From: an uncultured Verrucomicrobiota bacterium
Lineage (GTDB): Bacteria; Verrucomicrobiota; Verrucomicrobiia; Limisphaerales; UBA9464
NCBI GenBank assembly: GCA_903907995.1
Contig: CAIVQH010000040.1
Coordinates: forward strand, 41,207-105,206
DNA length: 64,000 nt
Reading direction: 5' to 3'
In this document: in pieces, positions 6,594 through 16,533 of the stretch
How the letters are laid out: every line of letters begins with the position of its first letter
Numbering within the stretch: the first letter of the stretch is position 1
Program-made: the position numbers and the translations under genes
The notes under the pieces: generated by a model
Seen by the model: only the letters and a program-made list of their open reading frames with translations
The model's database searches: none
What the model was told of the DNA's origin: nothing

Positions 6594-7817
6594 ATGGCGC
6601 TCCAAGACCTGCCCCCCCAACTCCGGACCCGGCTGCGCAAGGTCGAGTGGTTCGTGGTGCTCTTCCTCGGCGGCACCCTCGTGCTCATGGCCGTGAGCCT
6701 CGCGTGGTTCATCAAGAAGACCGGCGACGCGCGCGGCTGGTGGGTGACGGAGGTGCCCTATTACACCTACCTGCGCGACGCCTCCGGCATCAAAATCGGG
6801 TCACCGGTGCAGATGATCGGCTTCAAGGTCGGCCAAGTGACCAAGATCGAGGCCGTCAGCCTGGAGGATCTCCGCAACTGGGACTACTATGGCAGCCATC
6901 CCGTTTACGTGGGCTTCACCGTGCGTGAGCCGTATCCCGGCTACATCACCAGCGACTCCCGCCTGAAGCTCGCGGGACTCCCTCTCGAGATCGCCGGGGG
7001 GGTGACGCTGGAAGTGACGGTAGGCTCGGCCAACAGCCTGCACACCACCACGAACCAGGGCGGCCACATCTTTGTGCTTTCGGACAAGATCGCCTATGAC
7101 CAGCAGGCCGCCCATCATGAGAAGAGAGAGTTCACCAACCTGGCGGCGTATGCGCACTACACCCCGCTGGCCGAGACCAAGAAGGGCTTCTTCCTCCGGC
7201 TCGACGAACATGACGCGATGATGGCCCAGGTCACACGCATCCTCACCAATCTGAGCGCCATCAGCAGCACGTTGAATCAGGCCATGCCGGGCCTGACCAA
7301 CGAGCTGCAGAAAACCCTCGGCAACGTCAGCGTGCTGACCGAAAGCCTGAAGCCCGCCCTGGCCAATCCTGGCGGGATCGGCAACCTGCTGCTGCCGACC
7401 AACCTCGTGGCGCGGCTCGACCGGCCCGGCGGCATCGGCGAGCTGGTCATCCCGACCAACCTCAACGAGGAGCTGATGGGCACGTTGGCCAGTGTCCACA
7501 CCAACCTGCCCGGAACGCTTTCCAACCTGAACCTGCGGATGACGGATCTGGGTCCGGTGCTGACCAACCTCAACGCGGGAACCGCCCGTCTGGTCCCGCT
7601 GATGACCAATCTGGATGACACCATGGGCAGCGTGCGCAGCAACACCGTGCCGCGCGTGAACTCGCTGCTCGAGACGCTCGATTCCTTCGTCGCCGGGATG
7701 AAGCGCCACTGGCTCTTCCGCGGCGCCTTCAAGACGGCCCCGACCAATGCGCCGCCGAAAGCGGTGGATACCAACGCGCCCGTCCACGTCCCGCCGCCGA
7801 ACCGCGCCCGGTTCTGA
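6594..7817 (+). CDS. mlaD: MlaD-family MCE-domain protein
   Basis: 407 aa, beginning 7 bases after mlaF. There is one N-terminal membrane anchor (WFVVLFLGGTLVLMAVSLAW, about residues 18-40). It is followed by an MCE domain (YYTYLRDASGIKIGSPVQM, IGFKVGQVTKIE, RLKLAGLPLEIAGGV, about residues 55-150). A long C-terminal part holds repeated LTNL/PTNL segments predicted to be helical, as in the tunnel-forming region of other MCE proteins. The last 40 residues are Pro/Ala-rich. MCE proteins form hexameric rings that carry lipids between membranes. It completes an mlaEFD operon; mlaB and mlaC homologues are not present beside it. Confidence 0.9.
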   Translation: MALQDLPPQLRTRLRKVEWFVVLFLGGTLVLMAVSLAWFIKKTGDARGWWVTEVPYYTYLRDASGIKIGSPVQMIGFKVGQVTKIEAVSLEDLRNWDYYGSHPVYVGFTVREPYPGYITSDSRLKLAGLPLEIAGGVTLEVTVGSANSLHTTTNQGGHIFVLSDKIAYDQQAAHHEKREFTNLAAYAHYTPLAETKKGFFLRLDEHDAMMAQVTRILTNLSAISSTLNQAMPGLTNELQKTLGNVSVLTESLKPALANPGGIGNLLLPTNLVARLDRPGGIGELVIPTNLNEELMGTLASVHTNLPGTLSNLNLRMTDLGPVLTNLNAGTARLVPLMTNLDDTMGSVRSNTVPRVNSLLETLDSFVAGMKRHWLFRGAFKTAPTNAPPKAVDTNAPVHVPPPNRARF

Positions 7818-7885
7818 GGCTCTGCATCGGGCTGTTTTGGGGAAAAACATTGCTGCGAACCCGTTGCAGTCCTAACAAGCCCCTT

Positions 7886-10633
7886 ATGGCCGTCGATTCA
7901 CCGTCAAAGCCCTCTGAAAAGGCCGGAGGCGGACGAAAGCTGCTGTCCTGGCGGGCAACGTTTCTGGTCTGTCTGGTGGGGACTTTGATTACGGGGCTCG
8001 GCACCTATCTGGTCTGGCGGAGCCAGCGGGCGGACCGGGAGCAGCGCTTTGTCCGGCTGGTGGAAACCCGGCTGCGAGTGTTCGACGAGCGGATGGGCCG
8101 CTGCGAGGACCGCCTGTTCGCCCTGCGGATGCTCTTCGAGAGCAATCCTGCGGTGTCCCGCCTCGAATACCGCCGCGTGGTCGATGAACTGATCGACCGG
8201 CTGCCGGGGATTCAGGCGTTCCAGTGGATTCCCGTGGTGCCCGCGGAGACGCGCGAAGGGGTCGAGGCGCGGGCGCGGGCGGAAGGCTTCACCGACTTCC
8301 AGATTTCCGAGCCGGACCCGGCAGCGCCCGGCCGCCTGCGCCGGGCCCCGACCCGGCCGTTTTACTGCCCGGTTTACTTCTCGGAGCCGCTGATGACGAA
8401 CCAGTCGCCCCTGGGCTACGACCTGCTGAGCGGGCCGCTGGCCCCGTTCCTGGCCCACGCGGCCGAGAGCGGGAAGGCCGTCGGAACACCCAAGCTCCAT
8501 CTGCTGCCCGGCTCGTCCGAGCGTTCCGTCGTGGGCATCCTGGCGGTGTACGATCCGCAGCAACCGAGCCGCACGCCGGAGGAGCGGCGGGCGGCGGTCC
8601 GCGGTTACGTGCAGCTCGTGTGCGACATCGACACGCTGATCCGGACCGCCATCACCGGCCCCCGCAAGACGGGGTTCGATCTGATGCTGATGGATGCGAC
8701 CAACCAGACGCCGGAGGGCATCATGACCTTCCTGCCCGCCGAGCTGCGCACCGAGCCCATTCCCGTGCCACCGCCGGCCCCTTTCACCGGGCCGATGGCG
8801 CTGAACCTCATGGATCAGATCGGCCAGCGGCAATGGGTGATTTCCAGCCGCCCCTGCCCCGAATGGCTGGCGCAGAATTCGACCTGGTATCCGGAGGGGG
8901 TGCTGCTCATCGGGCTGCTGATCACCGGCAGCATCGGCTGGGCCCTCGCCTCGGCCAACCTCCGCACCCGCCTCGTCGCCCGTGAGGTGGAGGTGCGGAC
9001 GCGGGAACTGAGCGACCTCAACCGCAGCTATGCCGCGGAGATCCAGCAGCGCCGCCAGGTCGAGGAGGTGCTCGCCCGCGAGCGCAACCTGCTGCGCACC
9101 CTGCTCGACACGCTGCCGGAGCAGATCTACGTAAAGGACACGGCCGGGCGCTTCCTGCTGACCAACGAGCCGAACCGCGTGCTTCTGCAGTTGCGCAGCA
9201 CCGAAGAGGCGGTCGGCAAGACCGTGTTTGACCTCATCGCCGCGGAATATGCGGTCCACTACGATGCCGATGACCGTCATGTGATCCGCACCGGCCAGGC
9301 GATTCTCAACCGCGAGGAGGCGGGGCGCTTTGCCGACGGCCGCGAGCGCGTGCTGCTGACCAGCAAACTGCCTCTCCGCGACGGTGCGGGCCAGATCATC
9401 GGCCTCGTGGGAGTGACCCGTGACATCACCGAGGAGAAGCGCGCCGGCCAGGAAAAGGAGCAGCTCACGCGCCGCCTGCAGGAAACCCAGAAGCTGGAGA
9501 GCCTGGGCGTGCTCGCCGGCGGCATCGCCCATGATTTCAACAACATCCTGACCAGCGTGCTCGGTTACGCGAGCCTGGCGCGGCTGGATCTGGCGGGCCT
9601 GCCTTCGGCGGCCTCCCACCTCGAACAGATCGAGCAGGCCGCGCTGCGGGCGGCCGAGCTGTGCAAGCAGATGCTGGCCTATTCCGGGCGCGGCCACTTC
9701 GTCGTGCAGCAGGTCAACCTGACCCGGCTGGTGGAGGAGGCGCTGCCGCTGCTGCAGGTTTCCATCAGCAAGCGGGTCACGCTGCGCCACGATCTCGAAG
9801 GCGATCTGCCCGCAGTCATCGCCGATGTGACCCAGCTCCGGCAGATCATCATGAACCTCGTGATCAACGCCGCCGACGCCATCGGCGAGCGCAGCGGCGG
9901 CGTCCATGTCGCCACCGGGGTGATGCAGGCCGACCGCGCCTACCTCGATCAGACCTATCTGTCCCCCGCCATCGAGCCGGGCACATATGTCTATCTGGAG
10001 GTGCGCGACAATGGCTGCGGCATGACACCGGAGACCATGGCCCGCATTTTTGAGCCGTTCTTCAGCACCAAGTTCACCGGGCGCGGCCTGGGGCTGGCGG
10101 CGGTGCTCGGCATCGTGCGCGGCCACGGCGGTGCCATCCGGGTGGACAGCGAGCCGGACCGGGGCACGACCTTCCGGCTCCTGCTGCCGGCGGCCCTGGG
10201 GCGGGCCCTGCCGGCCGCCACGCCGTCCGCGCCGCCCGCGCCCAGCTGGCGCGGCCAGGGCACGATCCTCGTGGTGGATGACGAGGAAAACGTGCGCGCG
10301 GTGACCGCGCGGATCCTGGAGGCGCTCGGGTTCACCGCGGTGCTGGCCGTGGACGGCGAAGACGCCCTGAACATCATCGCTCGGCGGTCCGGGACCTTTG
10401 TCGCGGTGCTGCTGGATCTGACCATGCCCCGCATGGACGGCGCCGAGGCCTTTGCCCGGCTGCAGCGGTTCCGGCCCGGACTGCCGGTGCTGCTGATGAG
10501 CGGCTATACCGAACAGGAGGCGGTAGGCCGGTTCACCGGGACCGGATTCGCCGGGTTCATCCAGAAGCCCTTCCATATGCAGGAGCTGCGCGAGCGCCTC
10601 CAGCAGATCATCGAGGGTCACCGCCCGGGCTGA
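7886..10633 (+). CDS. CHASE-PAS hybrid sensor histidine kinase
   Basis: 915 aa from the ATG at 7886; a TTG at 7850 is possible. Domain order: membrane segment (about 24-44); extracytoplasmic CHASE-type sensor (about 70-270); second membrane segment (VLLIGLLITGSIGWALA, about 338-356); coiled coil; PAS domain (about 400-515, with a YVKDTAGRFLLTN core); HisKA with the phosphoacceptor in GIAHDFNNIL (His about 549); HATPase (NLVINAADAIGE, DNGCGM, GRGLGLAAVLG); and a C-terminal receiver (ILVVDDEENVR, phospho-Asp about 844 in LLDLTMPRMDG, KPF lysine). It senses an unknown periplasmic ligand and phosphorelays through its own receiver. No partner regulator or DNA-binding output is adjacent, so the target is likely encoded elsewhere. 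Confidence 0.93.
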   Translation: MAVDSPSKPSEKAGGGRKLLSWRATFLVCLVGTLITGLGTYLVWRSQRADREQRFVRLVETRLRVFDERMGRCEDRLFALRMLFESNPAVSRLEYRRVVDELIDRLPGIQAFQWIPVVPAETREGVEARARAEGFTDFQISEPDPAAPGRLRRAPTRPFYCPVYFSEPLMTNQSPLGYDLLSGPLAPFLAHAAESGKAVGTPKLHLLPGSSERSVVGILAVYDPQQPSRTPEERRAAVRGYVQLVCDIDTLIRTAITGPRKTGFDLMLMDATNQTPEGIMTFLPAELRTEPIPVPPPAPFTGPMALNLMDQIGQRQWVISSRPCPEWLAQNSTWYPEGVLLIGLLITGSIGWALASANLRTRLVAREVEVRTRELSDLNRSYAAEIQQRRQVEEVLARERNLLRTLLDTLPEQIYVKDTAGRFLLTNEPNRVLLQLRSTEEAVGKTVFDLIAAEYAVHYDADDRHVIRTGQAILNREEAGRFADGRERVLLTSKLPLRDGAGQIIGLVGVTRDITEEKRAGQEKEQLTRRLQETQKLESLGVLAGGIAHDFNNILTSVLGYASLARLDLAGLPSAASHLEQIEQAALRAAELCKQMLAYSGRGHFVVQQVNLTRLVEEALPLLQVSISKRVTLRHDLEGDLPAVIADVTQLRQIIMNLVINAADAIGERSGGVHVATGVMQADRAYLDQTYLSPAIEPGTYVYLEVRDNGCGMTPETMARIFEPFFSTKFTGRGLGLAAVLGIVRGHGGAIRVDSEPDRGTTFRLLLPAALGRALPAATPSAPPAPSWRGQGTILVVDDEENVRAVTARILEALGFTAVLAVDGEDALNIIARRSGTFVAVLLDLTMPRMDGAEAFARLQRFRPGLPVLLMSGYTEQEAVGRFTGTGFAGFIQKPFHMQELRERLQQIIEGHRPG

Positions 10634-10772
10634 GGCTGCTCGACGCTCAAGCCCCGCCACTGTCAGCGGTCACTCAAAACCAGCCATGAACAGCTTGCGA
10701 CTTTCGGATTCCGTGAAAAAGGCGGTGCAATGGGCGAACCGGCTGTCGCACAGTCCAAAGTTCTGTGAAATC

Positions 10773-11398
10773 ATGAAATCCGCAAATATCCTCCGAAACT
10801 TCCAACGCTCTGCTGTGGCGCTGCTTGTGGCCGGTTTGGCCGCAGGTGTTTTCCTGTCTGGGTGCTCAAGCGTAACGAGGGCTATCGTGACGATCTCGTG
10901 AGTATCAGGGAACACTACACTATACAGTATTTCAATGTCCACGGTGGCACGGATACCGAAATCCTGACTATTTGGGGTCTTGATTTCAAGGATGTGAGAG
11001 GACTTAATTCTTGTTATCTGACGATCACAAACCGGCACTTGATTCTGTTTGTGACAGGGAGGACATATGATGATGGGCAGGCGGTGGTTCATCTGGCGGA
11101 CACCTCGACTCACCAGATTCGTGGTTTTCCAGCTTACGACAGTTCAATTGGGAGAAGTATTGGAGCAACTGGAACAAGCGACTTTGAGCGTATCTTGAGC
11201 CTTGACGGAGACAAGCTCGTCATCGAGGGAGCGTTTCTCGACCGTCGCAACAAGTATTTCATCGATCTGTCAAAACCACGATTTGAGAAGGAGGAGGAGA
11301 GCGGAGGTGTCAGTCGTACGACAGGAAAACTGTGTCATTATGTTATGGAGGATGGGAAGTTCTCAAAGCTACATGAGGTTCCAGGAGAAATGAAGTAG
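10773..11398 (+). pseudogene. Lipoprotein gene interrupted by a frameshift
   Basis: An ATG at 10773 opens a lipoprotein leader (VALLVAGLAAG, lipobox FLSGC), but this frame stops at 10901. The rest of the protein continues in another frame from about 10862 (KRNEGYRDDLVSIREHY and onward, about 175 residues, beta-rich, stop at 11398). Joining the two near 10862-10890 gives one plausible lipoprotein of about 200 residues. No slippery heptamer is seen, so a mutation or sequencing indel is more likely than programmed shifting. The body has no recognised family. Base composition is visibly lower in GC than the neighbouring kinase, suggesting a different origin. If the frameshift is an error, the gene is intact. 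Confidence 0.6.
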
Positions 11399-11439
11399 TT
11401 GAAAGGTCTCTTGCGTGCATCAAGAAAGCTGAAATGAAT

Positions 11440-11825
11440 AAACCGACTCAGAGTGGTCGCTTTTGAAGTGACCGGTGACCCCGCCACGATGTCCGCGAGG
11501 TCATGAACGGCAGCCCTCTGCCGCTTTTGCGCCGGACATAACCTTGGCTCTTTTGTACGAACCACGAGCGGGTTTGCCTTTGAAAATAGCCCAGCCATTC
11601 ATGGCTGGGTGAACGCGCGATCAAGGAGCGAGTCCCGGAGGGACGACACATTCTGTCGTCCCTCCGGGACTTGGTGGAAACGCGGCTGGCGACCCAGCGC
11701 TGAAGCGCTGGGCTATTTTCTACCGGCAAGGCGTTGCCTGGTTGGGCCCTTCAGTAGTCGAAAGCGCGAGAGAGAACTCGCTCACTCCAAGACGCTTCGC
11801 GACTCCGCCACCGTCTCAGCACTCC
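11440..11825. repeat. Intergenic block of REP-like hairpins and a family D repeat
   Basis: About 400 bases without a gene. They contain AGCCCAGC/GCTGGGCT arms around 11585-11718, a strong central palindrome (AGTCCCGGAGGGACGACA and its mirror, 11631-11672), and a hairpin GCCCAGCGCTGAAGCGCTGGGC followed by TATTTTC that could terminate transcription. The segment 11755-11812 shares CCAAGACGCTTCGCGACT with the repeat at 60680-60840. The pattern is like REP/RAYT-type repeats, but no RAYT transposase is visible. Confidence 0.7.
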
Positions 11826-13859
11826 TCACCAGATCTTCGCGCGCAGCTCCGGCGGGCGCCACATGGGCGAGCCCTCATGGATGCCGAAGGCCTCGTAGAA
11901 CTCCGGCACGTTCACGTGCGGCCCGATCGCGCGGAACTGGCCCGGCGAATGCGGGTCCACCACCAGCCGGCGGCGCAGCTCGGCTTCGCGCCAGTTGGTG
12001 CGCCAGAGCTGCGCGAGGCTGAGGTAGAAGCGCTGCTCCGGCGTGTAGCCGTCGATGACCTTGCGCTTGGACGGGTCCTTCGCGAGGGCGCGTTGCAGCG
12101 CCTCGTACGCGATGCTGGTGCCGCCGAGGTCGGCGATGTTCTCACCGAGCGTAAGCTGGCCGTTCACGTGCTGGCCGGGCAGGGCCTCGTAGCCGTTGTA
12201 CTGGTCCACGAGCTTCTGCGCGCGGCCCTTGAACTCCTTCGCATCGGCCTCGGTCCACCAGTCGTGCAGGTTGCCCTCGGCGTCGTACTGCCGGCCCTGG
12301 TCGTCGTAGCCGTGCGTGATCTCGTGGCCGATCACGACCCCGATCGCGCCGTAGTTCACCGCGTCATCCATGTCGGCGTCGAAGAACGGCGGCTGGAGGA
12401 TGCCGGCCGGGAACACGATCTCGTTCTTCGCCGGGCTGAAGTAGGCGTTCACCGTCTGCGGCGTCATTTCCCATTCCGTGCGGTCCACCGGCCGGCCGAT
12501 GCGGGCCAGCTCGCGGCGCGATTCGAATTCGGCGGCCCGGCGCGCGTTCCCGAAGTAGTCGTCGGCGTGGATCTTCACCTTGGAATAGTCCCGGAAGGTG
12601 TCGGGATGGCCGATCTTCTGCGTGAAGCGGTCGAACTTCTGCAGCGCCAGCGCCCGTGTGGGGGCACTCATCCACTCCACCTTCCCCAGCCGGTCGCGGA
12701 AGACCGAGCGCAGGTTGCCGATCAGCTCCGCCATGCGCGCCTTGGCGGCGGGTGGGAAGTAACGGTCCACATAGAGCTTGCCCAGGGCCTCGCCGAGGCT
12801 GCCGTCGATGACCTTGGCGGCCCGCTGCCAGCGCGGCTCCTGCTCCGGCTGGCCCCGGAGCGTCGTGCCGTAGAAGGCGAAGTGCTCGCGGTCGGCCGCC
12901 GCGTGCAGGAACGGCGCGGAATCCTTCACCAGATGGACTCGTAGGTAGGTCTTCCAGTCATCCAGCGGGCGGGTCTTGGCCAATTCGGCGACGGTGCCGA
13001 AGAAGTTCGTCTGGCCCACGATGATGTACGGCGGATTGGCCACACCCAGCGCCTTGAAATAGGCCCCCCAGGGCAGGCCCGGCGTGCGCTGCTCCAGCTC
13101 CAGGACGGAGAACTTGTTGTAGTTCGCGTTCGGATCGCGCAGCTCCACGCGGGTCTTGCTCGCCTTCGCCAGCTCTGTCTCGAAGGCCAGCGTGGTGGCG
13201 GCCTCCTTCGCGGCGACGTCATCCGGATCACCCAGCAGTTTCATCAGCCTCGTGAGGAAGGCGCGATAGGCCTCGCGCTGCGGGGCAAAGCCGTCCGCCA
13301 TATAATAGTCGCGATCCGGCAGGCCGAGACCGGCCTGGGAAAGGTCAAAAGCGTAGATCGAGCTGTTCTTCGCATCGGGCGACACGCCGGAGCCGAAAAT
13401 GAGGCCGGGATTGCTCAGGTGCTCCTCGCCCAGCAAGCGGAACAGCTGCTTCAGGTCCTTGATGGCCGCGATCCGCTTCAGCTCCTTGTCCAGCGGCTTG
13501 AAGCCGAGCTTTTCGAGCCGGTTGGTGTCCGTGGCGGAAAGGTAAAAGTTGCCAACCTGCGTCGCCGGGTCGGAGCGGTTTGAGCTCTTCGGGGCGTCCT
13601 TCGCGGTTGTCTCCAGCAGGCCGCGGATCAGCTTCCAGTTGCGGTCCTGCAACTCGTCAAAACCGGCCCAACGCGACTTGTCGGCAGGCACCGGATTGTT
13701 CTTGAGCCAGGTGCCGGTGGCGAAGCGGTAGAAGTCCGTCGCGGGATCGACCGACTTGTCCATGTTCTCCACCGAGAACCGGGGGACCTTCGGCATCGCC
13801 TCGTCGGCAACGAGCGTGGCGGCGGCGCAGACGGCAACCAGCAGGAAACGGAATTTCAT
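11826..13859 (-). CDS. M13-family zinc metallopeptidase (neprilysin/PepO-like)
   Basis: 677 aa from the ATG at 13859. An N-terminal signal peptide (FRFLLVAVCAAATLVA) directs export. The M13 N-terminal helical domain occupies about 40-430. The catalytic part shows NAYFSPAKNEIVFPAGIL, then the zinc motif VIGHEITHGYDDQGRQYD, the third ligand in ENIADLGG, and a C-terminal Trp (AKIW) as in neprilysins. The normal family length and all ligands suggest an active periplasmic or secreted peptidase of oligopeptides. It is transcribed alone, towards the REP-like block downstream. Confidence 0.95.
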   Translation of the reverse strand: MKFRFLLVAVCAAATLVADEAMPKVPRFSVENMDKSVDPATDFYRFATGTWLKNNPVPADKSRWAGFDELQDRNWKLIRGLLETTAKDAPKSSNRSDPATQVGNFYLSATDTNRLEKLGFKPLDKELKRIAAIKDLKQLFRLLGEEHLSNPGLIFGSGVSPDAKNSSIYAFDLSQAGLGLPDRDYYMADGFAPQREAYRAFLTRLMKLLGDPDDVAAKEAATTLAFETELAKASKTRVELRDPNANYNKFSVLELEQRTPGLPWGAYFKALGVANPPYIIVGQTNFFGTVAELAKTRPLDDWKTYLRVHLVKDSAPFLHAAADREHFAFYGTTLRGQPEQEPRWQRAAKVIDGSLGEALGKLYVDRYFPPAAKARMAELIGNLRSVFRDRLGKVEWMSAPTRALALQKFDRFTQKIGHPDTFRDYSKVKIHADDYFGNARRAAEFESRRELARIGRPVDRTEWEMTPQTVNAYFSPAKNEIVFPAGILQPPFFDADMDDAVNYGAIGVVIGHEITHGYDDQGRQYDAEGNLHDWWTEADAKEFKGRAQKLVDQYNGYEALPGQHVNGQLTLGENIADLGGTSIAYEALQRALAKDPSKRKVIDGYTPEQRFYLSLAQLWRTNWREAELRRRLVVDPHSPGQFRAIGPHVNVPEFYEAFGIHEGSPMWRPPELRAKIW

Positions 13860-14101
13860 GCGGCGCACGATACCCCCGGTCGGGAAAAAGGCGAGCCCCG
13901 GCGTCGAAGGCGTTACCGGCGTATGACAATCCGGTAAAGCAACGGAGGATAAGGCGTACTAAGAAGCATACGAGGCGGACCGGCCACTTTGGCGCCAACA
14001 GCAGTTGCTTTTCTTTACAAGGTCGATATATAGATGACCTGCTTCCGAAAGGGAGCGACGGGGCCGATTTACAGCCCCAAAAAGGAGGAGATTTTCCGGT
14101 T
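13860..14101. other. Divergent intergenic region
   Basis: Shared upstream region of the M13 gene (minus) and the AraC-type gene (plus). An AAGGAGGAG stretch at about 14081-14089 lies some 12 bases before the ATG at 14102 and is the likely ribosome binding site, at a long spacing. No clear promoter boxes could be fixed by eye. Confidence 0.4.
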
Positions 14102-14461
14102 ATGGCAATCGCTATAGCACTGTTGTCGTCGTTGAACCGTGGACTTTGGTGCCGCCTGACCCGCCAGGCGGGCTACGACGCCCATGAGCTGGCGCGCCTG
14201 TACGGTGTCACGGAGCGGCATCTGCGGCGCAAATCCGAGGATCTGGTCGCCCAGCCGCTGCACATCTGGTTGCGGGAACAACGGCTGATCGCCGCCACCC
14301 ACTATCTGCTGGAGACCGAGTCGGTGAAACTGGCGGCGTACCAGGCCCGGTACCACCGGGTCGCGACCTTTATCGAACACTTTCAACAGTACCACGAGAT
14401 CACCCCGGCCAGCTATCTGGAATGGCAACGGCGGCAGCGACTGGTCTGTGGCTGGGAGTAA
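14102..14461 (+). CDS. Stand-alone AraC-type helix-turn-helix protein
   Basis: 119 aa, essentially only the DNA-binding half of an AraC/XylS regulator. The first HTH is in YDAHELARLYGVTERHLRR and the linking helix in PLHIWLREQRLIAATHYLLE. The second HTH (VKLAAYQARYHRVATFIEHF) is followed by the family's ITPASYLEW, where AraC proteins usually have 'P..YR'. There is no N-terminal ligand-binding domain, so it is a small regulator, possibly like SoxS in layout. It could also be a 5'-truncated gene, but the good ribosome site upstream argues for an intact one. Its target is unknown; the following gene is about 450 bases away. Confidence 0.75.
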   Translation: MAIAIALLSSLNRGLWCRLTRQAGYDAHELARLYGVTERHLRRKSEDLVAQPLHIWLREQRLIAATHYLLETESVKLAAYQARYHRVATFIEHFQQYHEITPASYLEWQRRQRLVCGWE

Positions 14462-14908
14462 GATGTTGAAAGCGAGGGCGGTGGTCCCTCTCGCACCGGA
14501 TGAAAAGCGGCCGAAGACGTGGTCTAAGCCCACAGGTTACACAAAAGATCACGATATCGAAAATGTCCTCCCAGCGTAATAGATAGGGCTGGTTGGCGGA
14601 GCAGCCCATGATAGATTGCGGAGGTTGGGCGGAACGCCGCCAGCCTCAATTCTTAAGGAGACGGTTCAGAGACATCCCAAACAGGGTGGCGAGATTCCTA
14701 GGGTGTTTGCACGAATGGACGACGATGGCGGGGGATTGGAAACCGGACTGAATCTGCATGCGACCGATGGCCGCGCACAAACATCCCAGGGAAAAGACAA
14801 CCAAACAATTTGCTCCGGGCCCGGTCTGGCCCAACGCGGAGGTTCGGATGAACTTCCGCCGCCCTGGCAGGCGGCCAGACCGGAAATCCCGGAGCGGAAA
14901 GACAAGCG
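14462..14908. other. Intergenic region with imperfect inverted repeats
   Basis: No supported gene. An inverted pair GGTCTGGCC (14822-14830) and GGCCAGACC (14873-14881) lies just before the next start codon and could be an operator, attenuator or small repeat. GGAGCGGAAAGAC at 14890-14902 supplies a purine-rich ribosome site for the gene at 14909. Confidence 0.4.
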
Positions 14909-16423
14909 ATGAAGAACAAGATCGGAAAATTGCTGCTGACGCTAGGTCTTTGTGCGCTCTCACAGGTCACTGAGGCTAATGGTTTCAAAGACATTGTGAA
15001 CCAAGGTTTTAATCCAAGCATACCCAGTGCTAGCAGCGGCGCACTCGTGTACACCTACGAATTCTGGGCGACTCCGTACGTTGATGTTTCGGGGCTCGTG
15101 TCCTCTGCGCTGAGTGCCTACACCATGGAGTCAGGAACCATAACCGTCGGTTCCACCACCACCACGGTCGTGTCACGTGCCAACGTCAAAACTAAAACTG
15201 TTCACTACGACCCCTGCGGCGTTATTGCACCCTCGCAGTGCTCGCTATCACAGACCCAAATCAGCTATCCATCTGTCTCCTACACGCCCAGTTCCGGCGT
15301 AGTTTGCGCCGTCGACTATGCCGGCGGTGGCTTTTTCAACGGGTGGACGCCTGCCAAGGCTTATGACAGTGCGCCCTTGGTCACCCAGACGATTTCTGGA
15401 ACGGGTTGGTACATAGAATATACCCATCCGAGTACACTTCCATACATGTACTTCCTCAACAGGAAGCAAGAGGGTTGCGGCGGGGGGGTGTACGCAAACG
15501 TTACGACCGAAGGATGGGGTTCGTATTATAAAATCGTGGTCCATGTGAACCAGGGTGTTTCTACGTCCACCATTCCCCTTCCATCCCTGCCTTCCGGAGG
15601 ATCCACGGGCGGTGACTCATACACCGGTTCCAGCGCTGATTTCTTTGAGACCTATTCCCCCTCGTTCAACGGAAGCAGCCAGTACCAGTTTCAGGTGCAG
15701 GGTTTGGGAAGCGCATTCGCCATTGAGAAGTCGTCGGACCTCGCCACGTGGACTTCGCTGTCTTCGAGTGTCCCCTTCACCGGAAGCGGGCAGGTTTACA
15801 CCGACACGACCTCGAGTGGCAGCACCGCCACCCGATTCTACCGGATCACCCCGACCAGCGTCTCGAACTATGGTGTCAACACGCTCGGCTTCAACCGCAT
15901 CAGCAAGGCCTCGGGCAAGAATCTGATTCTGTTGGGGAGCCAGTTCAAGGCGGGTGACAACTCCTTGGCGGCTTTGGTCCCCAGCGTGCCGAACGGAACG
16001 GTGGCCTACGTCGGGAATCCGGGCACGGCCTCCTACCTCAGCAGCACCTTTTCGAGCACCACCGGTTGGTCCGATCCGAATCTGGTGGTAAACCTCGGCT
16101 CCGGCTTCTGGCTGAGCTCCAGCGGTGCCATCAGCATCCCGCTTTACGGCGTTGTGACGAAAGGCACCACCAGCGTGACCCTGCCGCAGGTCCAGTCGCT
16201 GATGGGCTCGCCGCTGCCCAAGGCGGACACGCTTCCCAATCTGGGCTTCCCGTTGATCGACGGGGACAACTTCTACCGGTGGGACGTGACGGCGCAGAAC
16301 TACGTCAACTACCAGTACTTCAACCCCGGCGGCTGGTCACCCTCGGCTCCCAGCCTGGGCATCAGTGAGGGGTTCATCTATGACGGCAGAGCTACGCCGA
16401 CGACCTGGAGCCAAACCTATTGA
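14909..16423 (+). CDS. Secreted protein with internal 'StDL-W-FYR' module
   Basis: 504 aa with a signal peptide (KLLLTLGLCALSQVTEA). The first 230 residues are Ser/Thr/Tyr-rich with scattered cysteines and no recognised family. At about 245-310 there is a beta module running from FQVQGLGSAFAIEKSSDLATW to ATRFYRITP. The same signature closes four other secreted proteins of this window. The final 190 residues (VNTLGFNRISKASGKNLI, repeated GSGFWLSS-like strands) look like a second beta domain. It is probably an extracellular or surface protein. A strong terminator follows. The N-terminal part is lower in GC than the C-terminal part, suggesting domain recombination. Confidence 0.75.
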   Translation: MKNKIGKLLLTLGLCALSQVTEANGFKDIVNQGFNPSIPSASSGALVYTYEFWATPYVDVSGLVSSALSAYTMESGTITVGSTTTTVVSRANVKTKTVHYDPCGVIAPSQCSLSQTQISYPSVSYTPSSGVVCAVDYAGGGFFNGWTPAKAYDSAPLVTQTISGTGWYIEYTHPSTLPYMYFLNRKQEGCGGGVYANVTTEGWGSYYKIVVHVNQGVSTSTIPLPSLPSGGSTGGDSYTGSSADFFETYSPSFNGSSQYQFQVQGLGSAFAIEKSSDLATWTSLSSSVPFTGSGQVYTDTTSSGSTATRFYRITPTSVSNYGVNTLGFNRISKASGKNLILLGSQFKAGDNSLAALVPSVPNGTVAYVGNPGTASYLSSTFSSTTGWSDPNLVVNLGSGFWLSSSGAISIPLYGVVTKGTTSVTLPQVQSLMGSPLPKADTLPNLGFPLIDGDNFYRWDVTAQNYVNYQYFNPGGWSPSAPSLGISEGFIYDGRATPTTWSQTY

Positions 16424-16500
16424 CCGAGCGGGCCGTGGTGTGACGGCGTAGCCATCCGCCGCCGCGCCGCTTCCCGGCTACCCAGCGAAAAACCAAACAC

Positions 16501-16533
16501 TGCGCGCAGTCTTCAAGGCTGCGCGCCTTTTTT
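16501..16533 (+). terminator. Rho-independent terminator
   Basis: GCGCGCAG and CTGCGCGC arms around a short loop, directly followed by a run of six T. It lies about 80 bases after the stop of the secreted protein gene and before gnd. Confidence 0.85.

Noticed and set aside
7904..10660. Minus-strand frame of 918 residues opposite the histidine kinase
   Set aside because: The kinase has every expected motif in order; the antisense translation is Gln/Arg/His-rich and featureless.
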